Below, one piece after another: positions 32,901 through 40,182 of a stretch of DNA of 42,427 bases; position 1 is the stretch's first letter; the number at the start of each line of letters is the position of its first letter. The stretch is from a virus. The stretch lies in IMG/VR virus record IMGVR_UViG_3300028831_000408, positions 1 to 42,427 of that record; one strand, 5' to 3'. Both the position numbers and the translations under genes were made by a program. The notes under the pieces are model-generated. The model was given only the letters and a program-made list of their open reading frames with translations, was not told the origin of the DNA and ran no database searches.

Positions 32901-35900
32901 GAACGTGGCTGGACGACCAGGTGCGTAACACCCGGATCATTCAGGCGCAGGCCGCGGCGGCTCCAGTGCTCGGGCAGGAGATACGGAATTTGGAGAGAGA
33001 CCTTGGCGGATCCAGGCCGGTGGCATTGGAGGACGGAGCGCAGCTACCCCTTGTCGTTTCCGCCACGGACACGCCGGAACAGATCTCCGCGCGGGCGCCC
33101 TTCGAATATCACGCGAGCGGCACCAACGCCGCGACACCGGCGCAGGTGGGAACGCTGACGCGCAACTACCGGGCGTGGGTTGAAGCCAACCGCGCGACAG
33201 GCGGGGCGATGGTGAACACGCTCAGCGATCTCGCCGACCGGCTGGATCTCATCGACGCGCGCAAGCAGGCGGTGGGGATGCGGCAGGGGATTCTCGCCAG
33301 AGCGCTGGGTTCGTTGGCCGACGCGTGCTTCCAGAGCGGCTCCGTGAACGCGCAACGCATCGGGAAAGCGCTGACCAGGTTCTCTTCGTTGGAAGGATCC
33401 TACGTGCGCGAGCTGACGAACCTTGGACTGAAAGCCGCAGCCGATCGAACGCGGGCGATGAATGCGCTCGGGATCAAGGAAGTCGCCACGTTCATGGACA
33501 CCTTCCACGACGGCGCCTTCGGTTACTTCGAGAAGCGCAAAGATTTGTTGGAGCGGCCTGATGCCCGTGAAGCGGCGATCAGCGCGTGGCATTCAGCGTT
33601 GCTGGCGAATCCGGCAACGAGATCATTGGTCACGCCGGCTGCATGGCAGAAGCTGCGCAACTATTACGAGCGCTGCGTGGAGTACAACAAGGCCCAGGCG
33701 CGCATCGCGGGTGAGATGGGAATAAAGATCAACGACAACAACCTGGGGATGTTCAGGGATCCGATCGGCGATCCCATGTTCACCACGCCCAGAGGTCTGA
33801 ACACCAGGATCGAGACGTTGTTCCATGAGATGCGGGATCAATGGAACGGGGTGAAGTCGGCCAGGATGAAAGCGGACGAGATCGCACAGAGATTCGCAGA
33901 AGATCCAGCCGCGCTTCAGGCAGCGTTGCGCAGCCGGTTCACGCCGGAGGTATGGCGCCTGTTCGTTGGCGAGATGGCAAAGAGGGACGGGCGCTCGCTG
34001 TTCTCCGGACGTCAGTGGACGTCCGGGAAGTGGACAATCGCCGAGGTGGTGAATGTCCGGCGGGCCTACGCCGAGGCGGGCGGGGATCCGTTGGTGTTTG
34101 CCGCAAAGCTCCATGAGCTGGAGGGCGGCAACGCGGACACACTGCCGGCGTTTGTTGGCGAAACTCTTGAAACATTCCAGAATTATTTCGATGCGATCGA
34201 ACGGATCATGTCGGAGAGTGAGGATGCCGAGAAACGGTTCGGATTGCAGAAGGGCGTGCCGCGTTTCCTGATGGACGCGCGTGTCTCCGAGGATTTCCCG
34301 ACTGGCTGGCTGCGCTACGTCCACATCGACGAGCATCACGCGCGGCAGGCCATCCACCGATTTGCCTTCCACGCCTCGTTTGGACGCAACGGATCCACGG
34401 TGACGGCCGACTTCGACGCCGCCATCAAGGAACTCAGGACCGCGGCGAACGAGTGGACGGAGTACCTCCGGCGGGCGCGGGAATCGAACCTGACAAAGTC
34501 CGGCGGCGACATCATCAAGGCAGCTCGCGAACTGGCGAAGGCCGATGGCAAGAACGTGTCCCTGCTCGAACATGCGGCGCAGAACACCTCGGTCATGGGC
34601 AAGACGCAGCGGCAGATGGAAGCGTGGTTCAGGAGCCAGAGCAATGACTCGGTCGAACCCCGCGTCTTTCTTGAGATGCTGTCCTTTATGACATCGCTCA
34701 TGGTGCAAGGCCCCAAGACCGCGATGATCAATACGATGGATCTCTTTGGCGGGCCGGTCATCCAGTACAAGTTGTCGGCGGATTCGCTCCGGCATATCAG
34801 GGATAACTGGTCGAACTTCGCGCAGTCCGCGTTTGGTTCCCTGTTCCAGACGTTCGGGATCCAACTCAACACGAACATCGAGGACCGGCTGTTGATGCAG
34901 AAGCTTGGCCACACCGATCCGGACAACCAAATCCGGCTGGTGGATCGCCTTGTCTCGGCCGTGAATTCGGAGACGTTCGGCAGCGGTAGGATTGCTGGCG
35001 CCATTATCCGCGGAGGGCGCGTTGCGCGGGCGATCACGCAGTCCGGTTTACCGGCGAGAACCGCAGGCGAGGGATTGTATCCGACGATGAAGGCGGCGCC
35101 GTTCTCCATGATCTCGCGCTGGATGAACGAGGCATTCATCCTGGCCAACTGGGGAAGGTTCAGGGGTTTTGCCGCTCGGGCTGTTGACTATCTTCGCGCG
35201 CATCCGGAGGCCGTTGCCGATGACAACTTCCGGTTCACGCCGGAGATGATGGGTTATCAGAAGGGCATCTTCCTGAACGAGGCCGAGTCGTTCAACGCTC
35301 TCAAGGAAGCGATGAACCGGTGGGGCATGAGCCTTGAGAACGTGGCGAAGAACGCCCTGCATCCTGGATCCCCGCTGTTCACCGATGATCAACACCGGGC
35401 GCTGGCCGAGATGGCGTTGGAGGAACTTTCGCTGGAAAGCTCGCCCAATACGGCGCCGCGCTGGGCCGCGAACCCGGTGGGCCGCGTCACCATGCCGCTG
35501 CTCCGATGGTCGTTCGCCAGAACCAACCAGTTACGCAAGGCGTTTCAGGAGCCTTCCGGCGAAAAGAACCTGCACTCGATGTTGTCCGGCCTGAAGATGC
35601 TGGCCCTGGCGACCGGCGTGGGCATCGGTTACGCCCTGCTCATGGGCAAGTACGACGAGGAACTGACCGGCAAAAAGTCCAACATTCGCGGGTTTGGGCA
35701 GGACAATAATCTCCTGGCAATGGTGGAGATGACCGCGCGCATGGGGTCACTCGGTCTCTGGGGCGACGTGGCTAACACCTTGGGCAACTACGCCGGCACC
35801 GGGGACCTGCGCGGGATGAGCCTGGACAACCGCGTGGTGTTCGTTAACTCGCTCCTCAACACGATGGCGGCGGTGGCCACGTTCGCCAAGCAAGGCGAGG

Positions 35901-36529
35901 CGACCTACGCGACGGTGTACCGCCAGCTCCTGCAGGCGCTCGGCGGGTCCGGCTATTTGCAGATCGCGCAGATCCTCAACAACGAGCTGTCCCTGGACAA
36001 CGCCGAGGCCCGCGTCACCAGCCGGATCAACGTGAACAACTGGCTGCGCGCGGTCGGCAGGGAGATGAATCTGGACGTTCGCATCGGACGCGGCGCCGGC
36101 GCCTACGCCGAGACGAACACCATCAAGCCGTGGGTTGGCGAGATGTTGCTCGCCGCGCTCGCCGACGATCAGGCCGACTTCATCCTGTCGTACTCCAAGG
36201 CGGTCAACGCTGCTCGAGCGGAGGGCAAACCGGATCCAGTGAAGCACGTTCAGCAAAGCTATGCGGCTTACAATCCGCTGCGCACTGTGTTCGTGACTCC
36301 GCCCACTGAAGCCGAGTACGCGCAACTCCTGATGCGCCTGCCTCCGAGCGGGCGGGCCGACGTGCAAACCGCAATGCTTTTGTTCAATAAGTTTGGCGGC
36401 GAGATCGGCGTAAAAGATTACGAAGGCAGGGTCGAGAACGCGAAGCCGCCGCCTCTGACCACGCCGACGAGGTCCGCCGGGCAGGTTCGCGGCAGCGTGG
36501 CATCGAATCTATTTCCGGTGTACCGTTAA
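26975..36529 (+). CDS. Giant internal virion/polyvalent-type protein with HEAVH motif
   Basis: A 3,184-residue protein, start GTG 26975 (an ATG two bases before is in another frame and stops soon). It is probably ejected with the genome. Seen in order: Ala/Gly-rich hydrophobic helices (about 140-200, 320-350), Pro-rich linkers and a Gln/Glu/Arg coiled coil (about 365-495), Pro/Val linkers (about 610-650), a KOW/SH3-like stretch (about 715-770), and a zinc-peptidase motif ITAIHEAVHVLASRE (H1416, E1417, H1420; a later ERLAESLA could supply the third ligand). Long helical stretches follow to about 2600. Near 2870 lies one transmembrane-like segment MLALATGVGIGYALLM, and then a conserved-looking C-terminal part. 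This resembles phage polyvalent proteins, whose separate domains protect incoming DNA. Peptidase activity could digest host envelope or defence proteins. Domain boundaries are my estimates. Confidence 0.7.
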   Translation: MANSIVSAFRRRYPQDQRSDDELTLAIGSAYPEYADAAKFPDFHSDLQRLTKATQPQPNAVPPEITPFPPTLGEYGKQMLGSAVRSFTGTLGSIPEAVGSAARIAGTYSVPGAEYVPMYLETEPGVIETSLTRLGQAVSPEPVPGLEKSFVATELPAAVASGAAFIAGGAGAGAAEMGIVRSIGARAIARAVEAGIEKQAAVKIGQEAATIAAQRLSYGNIASLGALSQAQSGYEEARRAGADEHTRWLAFSLNIPVGMTEAVPLANILNRMDKLSGGTLKQSLIHATVDSFEEAIQNSFQGVAGDYIASRLAKYEPDRKLFSSIAEDAASGGISAAILSLAGSAIGGKLRRGPVESGGQQQQTPPPPPPGTAPAGVVPPAAPPPAAPDVAAQYASPEQQAAAHAQRMLEVARRSVFGGFGSDDIAFVSQLPPEQQVTYQALVNEARKEQDALNARTEQQRVEEERRRNDEQLRAQEEDRQRQAAQQSARAASGAGGGVPAATGVGLAASTSDAAPGSQGQTVTAPEKGIVPTPPALVSIPASDLPPVLEALALKVADPKAGRLTDDEMATIPKTTDPWYGRYQKRVAELSAIFKARPGAVPVAPVVAAAPVPVQPVAPAPVPPRPPLPSPVRPVTAPSLSNVYVPGPGQPAPVGLIAQARAKAVALATTIRRKIAAVIHTSPIYDTIAFDGDSPLTFELSGRGVGERTRMTPMDPKLVVVGSGKHEGHKGTVIEGLDEEGIPKPGPVKVRLDNGDVINVDEGDWKTLASIRKEMQEGAGEQTTLAPAYFEFRQPPEANDKALQNSGIVSQASVTKKKVDGGSKNSWTHRWTVFRQGNKVYILPTYKSEGSIKAAEAGQKKGTRVVELMKRGFIPIASFRATNAVHAIRAAKPVMGADEYERTLASQARERMAASARTAAAFEASQQPGQSISTETVAGTSARTVEEVPGAEEAVTGTGPAVPAAMPVEIIFSAELAHDLFPKLTQALALTTGKLSISNEATLKAIIKYTQKGKYGEEIRTEAVALAREIGEANASRAILKRIVLAYNNSRTSGEFAEAISKLGGAGAVAATGERGSPGAAVGRPAGRRSQPATTVAAATPNAGVVGQAGPTPTVTQSWQRSQPKFRVGEDITQEQDYVPEDVILNGVSQSLQLDEEYRSKIAYHAQQGFLMEEIMDLIQAQPNGAQSVDPSNKRPFAPAALEDAAQTLQMHLGSIVKGDTRVETYPEFEHNILREALSNPDIVRIAKMVETPGSQGDIEGRQIEYALGKLMEAGLDGRQAEAALADWYEWRSDIYNRDPGTAYWIELHVLNYNGPEKPGEMEHRHGGPEPKLTVRQGGYASSEDVHAKLQAVLERLAAAGVDVSVFQRRLDDLTGKDAFGRFTRRPGGMQDRNAVALVFNDVTKPSMDDLITAIHEAVHVLASRESPEMQRRMHRAIERLSDVALGLTAPGVDPRATTENIGRLDPEALAGERLAESLAQEGFDPIAARSLSQRVMRFLKDLWNRACMAIQQSLFGEDAVNPERVVEYYRNRLQSFLAGDPTPMSFVDFLGGQKLSLERAARFYVPIADSETFAPVVVDWQNGKVKYAQDVSATAAAAIADIRNAIRSAETKFRDPSFVAEGEPIGGENPTIRGSIKFAAANKIQDILARAYDAFNATGANPVDAAGARPITFDIFISQFQRELDHPQAIKDGIQGELTAISAPPVNADLNVDGPVTMDSDALRKQSKAIALNHLNQWLGNLNDVFNTEIRRREIIGRALSRTISKSEKLAGQWQNLMFYFENFKEAIGDLIAQTKDDIREGIGLAKHVGMLTQSLRELNSQMSDSTPTAYRNLIDRMAKRIFGDAEHFTEFLEDVAAMDVDWHGQTLPQIKAELRVLLDTNALFHGMSPDEKNVALALVASFARTNDHQMAWLAVKASNNYEARDAIAEMLNEAKKDTTANLNNARALVNKVPAAARQAQRILDQYLKARKEARTWLDDQVRNTRIIQAQAAAAPVLGQEIRNLERDLGGSRPVALEDGAQLPLVVSATDTPEQISARAPFEYHASGTNAATPAQVGTLTRNYRAWVEANRATGGAMVNTLSDLADRLDLIDARKQAVGMRQGILARALGSLADACFQSGSVNAQRIGKALTRFSSLEGSYVRELTNLGLKAAADRTRAMNALGIKEVATFMDTFHDGAFGYFEKRKDLLERPDAREAAISAWHSALLANPATRSLVTPAAWQKLRNYYERCVEYNKAQARIAGEMGIKINDNNLGMFRDPIGDPMFTTPRGLNTRIETLFHEMRDQWNGVKSARMKADEIAQRFAEDPAALQAALRSRFTPEVWRLFVGEMAKRDGRSLFSGRQWTSGKWTIAEVVNVRRAYAEAGGDPLVFAAKLHELEGGNADTLPAFVGETLETFQNYFDAIERIMSESEDAEKRFGLQKGVPRFLMDARVSEDFPTGWLRYVHIDEHHARQAIHRFAFHASFGRNGSTVTADFDAAIKELRTAANEWTEYLRRARESNLTKSGGDIIKAARELAKADGKNVSLLEHAAQNTSVMGKTQRQMEAWFRSQSNDSVEPRVFLEMLSFMTSLMVQGPKTAMINTMDLFGGPVIQYKLSADSLRHIRDNWSNFAQSAFGSLFQTFGIQLNTNIEDRLLMQKLGHTDPDNQIRLVDRLVSAVNSETFGSGRIAGAIIRGGRVARAITQSGLPARTAGEGLYPTMKAAPFSMISRWMNEAFILANWGRFRGFAARAVDYLRAHPEAVADDNFRFTPEMMGYQKGIFLNEAESFNALKEAMNRWGMSLENVAKNALHPGSPLFTDDQHRALAEMALEELSLESSPNTAPRWAANPVGRVTMPLLRWSFARTNQLRKAFQEPSGEKNLHSMLSGLKMLALATGVGIGYALLMGKYDEELTGKKSNIRGFGQDNNLLAMVEMTARMGSLGLWGDVANTLGNYAGTGDLRGMSLDNRVVFVNSLLNTMAAVATFAKQGEATYATVYRQLLQALGGSGYLQIAQILNNELSLDNAEARVTSRINVNNWLRAVGREMNLDVRIGRGAGAYAETNTIKPWVGEMLLAALADDQADFILSYSKAVNAARAEGKPDPVKHVQQSYAAYNPLRTVFVTPPTEAEYAQLLMRLPPSGRADVQTAMLLFNKFGGEIGVKDYEGRVENAKPPPLTTPTRSAGQVRGSVASNLFPVYR

Positions 36530-36571
36530 TTACGGGTTGCACCTACTTGCGGCCATGCCACAGTAAAGAGC

Positions 36572-36952
36572 ATGGTCTTGATCCTGCTCTCCGCGGCCGC
36601 GGGTTTGGTGATTGGCTGGCTGGTCCGGCATTACTTCAAGACGCCCGGGTTCAAGAGCGACACGACGCGGTTCTTCAAGCAGGGCGGTTCAAATGTTAAA
36701 TTCTACACTCCGTCCACGCTTCGCCTGGTGCTCTACGCCAGTTTGGCCTCAATCAATTTCAGCGATGAAAAGGTCGGAGAATGGGACGTGCTTGAAGCGC
36801 AGGGCAAAGTTGTCAGTCAACGACAATACGAACGGTTCAGGCTCGGCAACGCAAGACAGGTGCTGATTGTCTGCATCGCATTCGTGGATCAATCGCTATC
36901 CAAAGCCAATCGCAAGAAGGAAGAGGACAGCACGCGCCCTCCGCTGGGATGA
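36572..36952 (+). CDS. Small single-pass membrane protein
   Basis: A 126-residue protein with one N-terminal transmembrane helix (MVLILLSAAAGLVIGWLVRH, about 2-19), then a basic and mixed cytoplasmic or periplasmic part with a second mildly hydrophobic helix (RLVLYASLASINF; RQVLIVCIAFVDQSL) and a charged tail (KANRKKEEDSTRPPLG). AAAGAG lies 2 nt before the ATG. Only 3 nt separate its stop from the histidine kinase gene. The kinase has no membrane segment of its own, so this could be its membrane partner. A holin or spanin-type role is also possible given the lipoprotein downstream. Family not recognised. Confidence 0.6.
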   Translation: MVLILLSAAAGLVIGWLVRHYFKTPGFKSDTTRFFKQGGSNVKFYTPSTLRLVLYASLASINFSDEKVGEWDVLEAQGKVVSQRQYERFRLGNARQVLIVCIAFVDQSLSKANRKKEEDSTRPPLG

Positions 36953-36955
36953 TTT

Positions 36956-38482
36956 ATGGGAAAACTCAAATGCCTATTGCTGGATGACGATGAGAACTTC
37001 TCGCTCCTAGTGGCTCGCGAGCTGCGCGACGTGGCCACGATTGATGCCGCCCACAATGGACGGGAGTTCAAAACTAAAATCGAGGCAGAATGGGATTGCG
37101 TGCTGGTGGATCTTGCGTTGCCTGACATGGACGGCGAGGAAGCGATCAGACTGGTGCGAATGCTGCATCCCCCGGAAACTCCCGTCATCATCCTGACCGG
37201 CTCAGTCGGAGCGCGGCAAGCCGACCTCGCCTGCGAAGCCGGCGCCTCCCGGTTCTTCATCAAGGACGAACTGGCCGGACTGTCGCGGGCCGTGCAGCAG
37301 GCGCATGAGCACGCCGTCACGGTGCGCAAGGCGGCTAGGGCGGCGAAGGAGGCGGCTGATTTGCGGGCACAGTCAATCAGAGACCAGCGCGTCGAAGTCA
37401 TCGGCTCTCTCAGCGCCGGGATCATCCACGATTTCAACGGCATCCTGGCGATCCTGATGATGGGCACGGAGCACCTGCGCAAAGCCCCGAACGATGAGCG
37501 GGTGAAGGACCACATGATGAGCGCGTGCAAACGCGGCGCCGAGATGACGGCGCAACTGCTCGCCTTCGCGCGCGGAGCCAACGGCGCGGCGTTCAAAAAT
37601 CTGAGTCCCGAGTACCTGTTGGGCGAGGTGGAAACCCTGATCCGACCTACGTTCCCGCAGAACATTCATATCGAATTCAAGGTGGCGCTCGGCACGTCTC
37701 ACGTCCGCGGTGACGCCACGCAGTTGATCCAGGTGCTCACGAACCTCGCCACGAACGCGCGCGACGCCATGCCTGACGGCGGCTCGCTCAGCATCTACGC
37801 GCAGGACGTGTCAAATCTGCCTGGAATGTCCGGGAATTGCGTTGTGTTCTCGGTGAGTGACACCGCCAAAGGCGGAATCGCGGCGGACATCCTCCCCTAT
37901 ATTTTCGAGCCGTTCTTCTCAACCAAACCGCCCGGGAAAGGAACAGGTCTTGGGCTTCCAACCGTGCGCAGGATCGTTGAGGCTCATCACGGCCTGGTGA
38001 CCGTGAGCACGACGAAGGAAGGATCCAAGTTCGAGGTGTTCATACCGGCTGCGCCGTCTGCCGGCGACACCGAGGAAGCTCAAAGGCTGGCCTTTAACGG
38101 AGGCGGGCTTACGGTTCTTCTGGTGGACGACCAGGCGAGCTTCAGGGATCTGGCGCAGATGCAGCTTGAGAGACTCGGCTTCAAGGTAATCACGGCGGCG
38201 AATGGCCCGGAGGCTTTGAACTTCTTCAGGACCGGCCACAAGATCGACGCGCTGCTCACGGATCTGGCCATGCCGATTATGACCGGAACGGAGCTGGCCA
38301 GGAACCTGCGATCGAACGGCCACACCGTGCCGATCATTTACTTGAGCGGGCACGACGCCTCGCCGCCGCACGATCCCGAACCGCAAGCCGTGGTTCAGAA
38401 ACCCTTCACCAGCGAACAACTCATGGCCAAGCTGAAGCAGGTGTTGACTTCGCCCGTGGCACCGAATAAACCAAGCCCATGA
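36956..38482 (+). CDS. Hybrid histidine kinase, REC-HisKA-HATPase-REC
   Basis: A 508-residue soluble two-component protein. Receiver 1 (3-118): acidic pocket D10-D12, phosphoacceptor D52 (CVLVDLALPDMDG), T81, K103. HisKA (about 140-210): SLSAGIIHDFNGILAIL with H158 in an HDFN box. HATPase (about 220-365): N box NLATNARDAM (N267), G1 SVSDTAKGGIAADIL (D302), F box YIFEPFFSTK, G2 GKGTGLGLPTVRR. Receiver 2 (385-500): D391/D392, D436, S464, K482. All phosphotransfer residues are present. The G1 box differs from DxGxGI (A for G and one extra residue), which may lower ATP binding. There is no sensor or membrane domain; input may come through receiver 1 or the small membrane protein just upstream. 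It is coupled to a lipoprotein gene by ATGA. Such a protein is highly unusual in a virion-gene operon; it may be an acquired host gene. Confidence 0.92.
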   Translation: MGKLKCLLLDDDENFSLLVARELRDVATIDAAHNGREFKTKIEAEWDCVLVDLALPDMDGEEAIRLVRMLHPPETPVIILTGSVGARQADLACEAGASRFFIKDELAGLSRAVQQAHEHAVTVRKAARAAKEAADLRAQSIRDQRVEVIGSLSAGIIHDFNGILAILMMGTEHLRKAPNDERVKDHMMSACKRGAEMTAQLLAFARGANGAAFKNLSPEYLLGEVETLIRPTFPQNIHIEFKVALGTSHVRGDATQLIQVLTNLATNARDAMPDGGSLSIYAQDVSNLPGMSGNCVVFSVSDTAKGGIAADILPYIFEPFFSTKPPGKGTGLGLPTVRRIVEAHHGLVTVSTTKEGSKFEVFIPAAPSAGDTEEAQRLAFNGGGLTVLLVDDQASFRDLAQMQLERLGFKVITAANGPEALNFFRTGHKIDALLTDLAMPIMTGTELARNLRSNGHTVPIIYLSGHDASPPHDPEPQAVVQKPFTSEQLMAKLKQVLTSPVAPNKPSP

Positions 38483-38928
38483 GAAAACTCCTCAACTCGA
38501 TCGTCTTGGCGGCAGCCGTGTGTCTTGCTGGATGCAACAGCGGATGCGGTGTGCTCGACAAGGGGACGAAGGAAAAGCCCAGTCCCTATGGCGGGACAAA
38601 CTCACTGGGGGAATTAAAGACTCCCGATCGGATTCTTTACGATGCGGACTTCTCCATCGCTACGGCTTACGAGGTTGTTCACAGCTTCGTGAAGTACGAG
38701 TTCGACAACAGGGCCGCTCTGGCTGCGACGCCCAAGATCAAGGAGACAGCCGACCGGATCCGGGCCGGCGCCCCGGGCTGGTTCAAATCCGCAGTGAAGG
38801 TACGCGATGCTTACGCGAAGGATCCTTCCGCCGATAACAGGAAGGCGCTCGACAAGGCGCTGGATGTTTTGCAGCAGGCTGTCGTCGAAGCCAACCGTCA
38901 CCTGTCCGAGCAACCCCTGACCCCTTGA
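38479..38928 (+). CDS. Lipoprotein, unknown
   Basis: A 149-residue predicted lipoprotein: MRKLLNSIVLAAAVCLAGCN with lipobox LAGC (C19), so it would be lipidated at Cys19. The mature part has a short Gly/Pro/Lys linker and then helices (TAYEVVHSFVKYEFDNRAAL; RIRAGAPGWFKSAVKVRDAY; ALDKALDVLQQAVVEANRHL), soluble and likely in the periplasm. It starts in an ATGA overlap with the kinase. A spanin-like lysis role or a receptor-masking role is possible; Rz1-type outer spanins are usually much shorter. I recall similar helical lipoproteins in other phages but cannot name a family. Confidence 0.75.
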   Translation: MRKLLNSIVLAAAVCLAGCNSGCGVLDKGTKEKPSPYGGTNSLGELKTPDRILYDADFSIATAYEVVHSFVKYEFDNRAALAATPKIKETADRIRAGAPGWFKSAVKVRDAYAKDPSADNRKALDKALDVLQQAVVEANRHLSEQPLTP

Positions 38929-38933
38929 TTCCT

Positions 38934-39146
38934 ATGGACGCACTGACAATCGCAAGCGGCGCTATCCTCATACTGAAGGCCGCGATGCAAGAAATCGAGC
39001 AGCAGGTTAAGGATGGCAAGATCTCCGTCGAATCACAGGAAGCGCAGCTCCGGAAGATCGATGCCATCCGTGATGGGAATTTCAGCGGACCTGAGTGGGA
39101 GATAACACCCACGCCTCCGCCACCAACCGTTCCGCCCTCATCTTGA
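38934..39146 (+). CDS. Small unknown protein, proline tail
   Basis: A 70-residue protein from ATG 38934; TTG 38925 is a possible alternative, overlapping the previous stop. The N-terminal segment (ALTIASGAILILKAAMQEIE) is mildly hydrophobic and may lie in a membrane or in a coiled coil. Then follow charged helices (QQVKDGKISVESQEAQLRKI) and a Pro-rich end (TPTPPPPTVPPSS). No function recognised. It is the last gene of the plus-strand operon; holin or lysis-accessory roles are conceivable. Confidence 0.5.
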   Translation: MDALTIASGAILILKAAMQEIEQQVKDGKISVESQEAQLRKIDAIRDGNFSGPEWEITPTPPPPTVPPSS

Positions 39147-39248
39147 TTTAACCGCCGCGGGCCGGACTGTTGAAGGAACAGCGCAACGTTCATAGACAGG
39201 GCTAAACTCCGGCTGTCCTTGTGGACGAACGCGGCGACCTCCTACCTC

Positions 39249-39488
39249 CTACTCCTCCTCCTGTTCCTTCCTGCTCTCGTTGATCTGGTCCTGCAACGGA
39301 CCCACGCCGCCCTGGTTGAGGATACCGCCAGCTAGACCGTTTAGAGCGATGCCAGTTTTTGCGTCCGGCACGGACGTCGCGATCATTGGCTCGCCGCTCA
39401 CAGGATCGAAGCCGATGAAAACCCACCCGTCGCTGTATTGGTTGAGGAACTTCTCGATGTCCCGAATGTTTTTCTCAGCGTTGGTCAT
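39249..39488 (-). CDS. Small unknown phage protein, last gene of the minus operon
   Basis: A 79-residue protein, ATG at 39488 overlapping the stop of its upstream neighbour by 4 bases. The words NAEKNIRDIEKFLNQYSDGW, VFIGFDPVSGEPMIATSVPD and GGVGPLQDQINESRKEQEEE suggest a small folded protein with an acidic helical tail. Not recognised. The 102-bp gap 39147-39248 between the convergent operons holds only weak hairpins (CTGTT/AACAG at 39167-39181; GACAG/CTGTC at 39195-39217) and no clear terminator. Confidence 0.55.
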   Translation of the reverse strand: MTNAEKNIRDIEKFLNQYSDGWVFIGFDPVSGEPMIATSVPDAKTGIALNGLAGGILNQGGVGPLQDQINESRKEQEEE

Positions 39489-40180
39489 TGCGTTGTTGAT
39501 TCCACTGGAATGGACGGACTGAAGCCAGGCTTGCCCATTGTTTGTTTGTCCGAGTTCTTTCTGCCGCCGTGAAGTTTGTAGCGCACCATTGCCTGTAAAA
39601 GCATTCCACGATGAGAGGTGTCCGAGATGCGGCGCACTTGCTCGGACATTCCGATGAGCGCTTCGGTGAGGAACTTCTCCTCTTCCAACAGCATCATCCT
39701 GCTTATCGGCCCTTTCTTCATTTCCTTGCGAATCTCGGAAAGGCGCTCAATGACTTCGCGCAGTTGCGAGCTGAGTTGAATGCAAATGGTCGTCATGGTG
39801 GCGCCGACGATCTGGACGCTTTCAACGAACTGGTTCTGGCCGAAGTGCTGCATCCCGACGGCGCGCTGAACTTCCTCGGGCGTGAGGCCGAGCCGGTCCA
39901 GACCCTGGGCGAGCATCTCGTCCTCCTTCGTGATGCTGATGATCAGTTCCTTTTCATCGGTGGAAACCACCGCGGGCGCGCCGTTTCCATTTCGATGAAG
40001 AGCTTCAGCAGTGGTCTGGCTTTTGTTTTTGCCGGCTCCATGCTTGAATCGAAGTTCATCGCAGATACTGATTTGGCATTCTATCGCGTGCACGGTCCTC
40101 CCGATCGCTATTGCTGCCAGTTCCCGATCGCCGTTGAATTGCGTGAGCGCAGTGTCGATGAGTTGTTGTTCCTCGGTCAT
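39485..40180 (-). CDS. Unknown helical protein, possible Fis-like HTH
   Basis: A 231-residue protein. I start it at the ATG at 40180, 2 nt after the integrase stop; the longer frame from 40381 would overlap the integrase end. Residues about 5-35 (LIDTALTQFNGDRELAAIAI, then GRTVHAIECQI) look like a Fis-like helix-turn-helix (N-G-D-R...AA..IG.T...I...I). The remainder is helical (ICIQLSSQLREVIERLSEIR, then KEMKKGPISRMMLLEEEKFL), with a Lys/Arg-rich end. A DNA-binding or terminase-small-subunit-like role is possible but unproved. It is part of the integrase operon. Confidence 0.5.
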   Translation of the reverse strand: MTEEQQLIDTALTQFNGDRELAAIAIGRTVHAIECQISICDELRFKHGAGKNKSQTTAEALHRNGNGAPAVVSTDEKELIISITKEDEMLAQGLDRLGLTPEEVQRAVGMQHFGQNQFVESVQIVGATMTTICIQLSSQLREVIERLSEIRKEMKKGPISRMMLLEEEKFLTEALIGMSEQVRRISDTSHRGMLLQAMVRYKLHGGRKNSDKQTMGKPGFSPSIPVESTTQ

Positions 40181-40182
40181 AG

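Noticed and set aside
34480-34500. T-arm-like sequence GCGGGAATCGAACC, resembling a tRNA 3' end (possible att core)
   Set aside because: It lies inside the giant gene in frame, the flanking stem does not pair fully, and it is far from the integrase.
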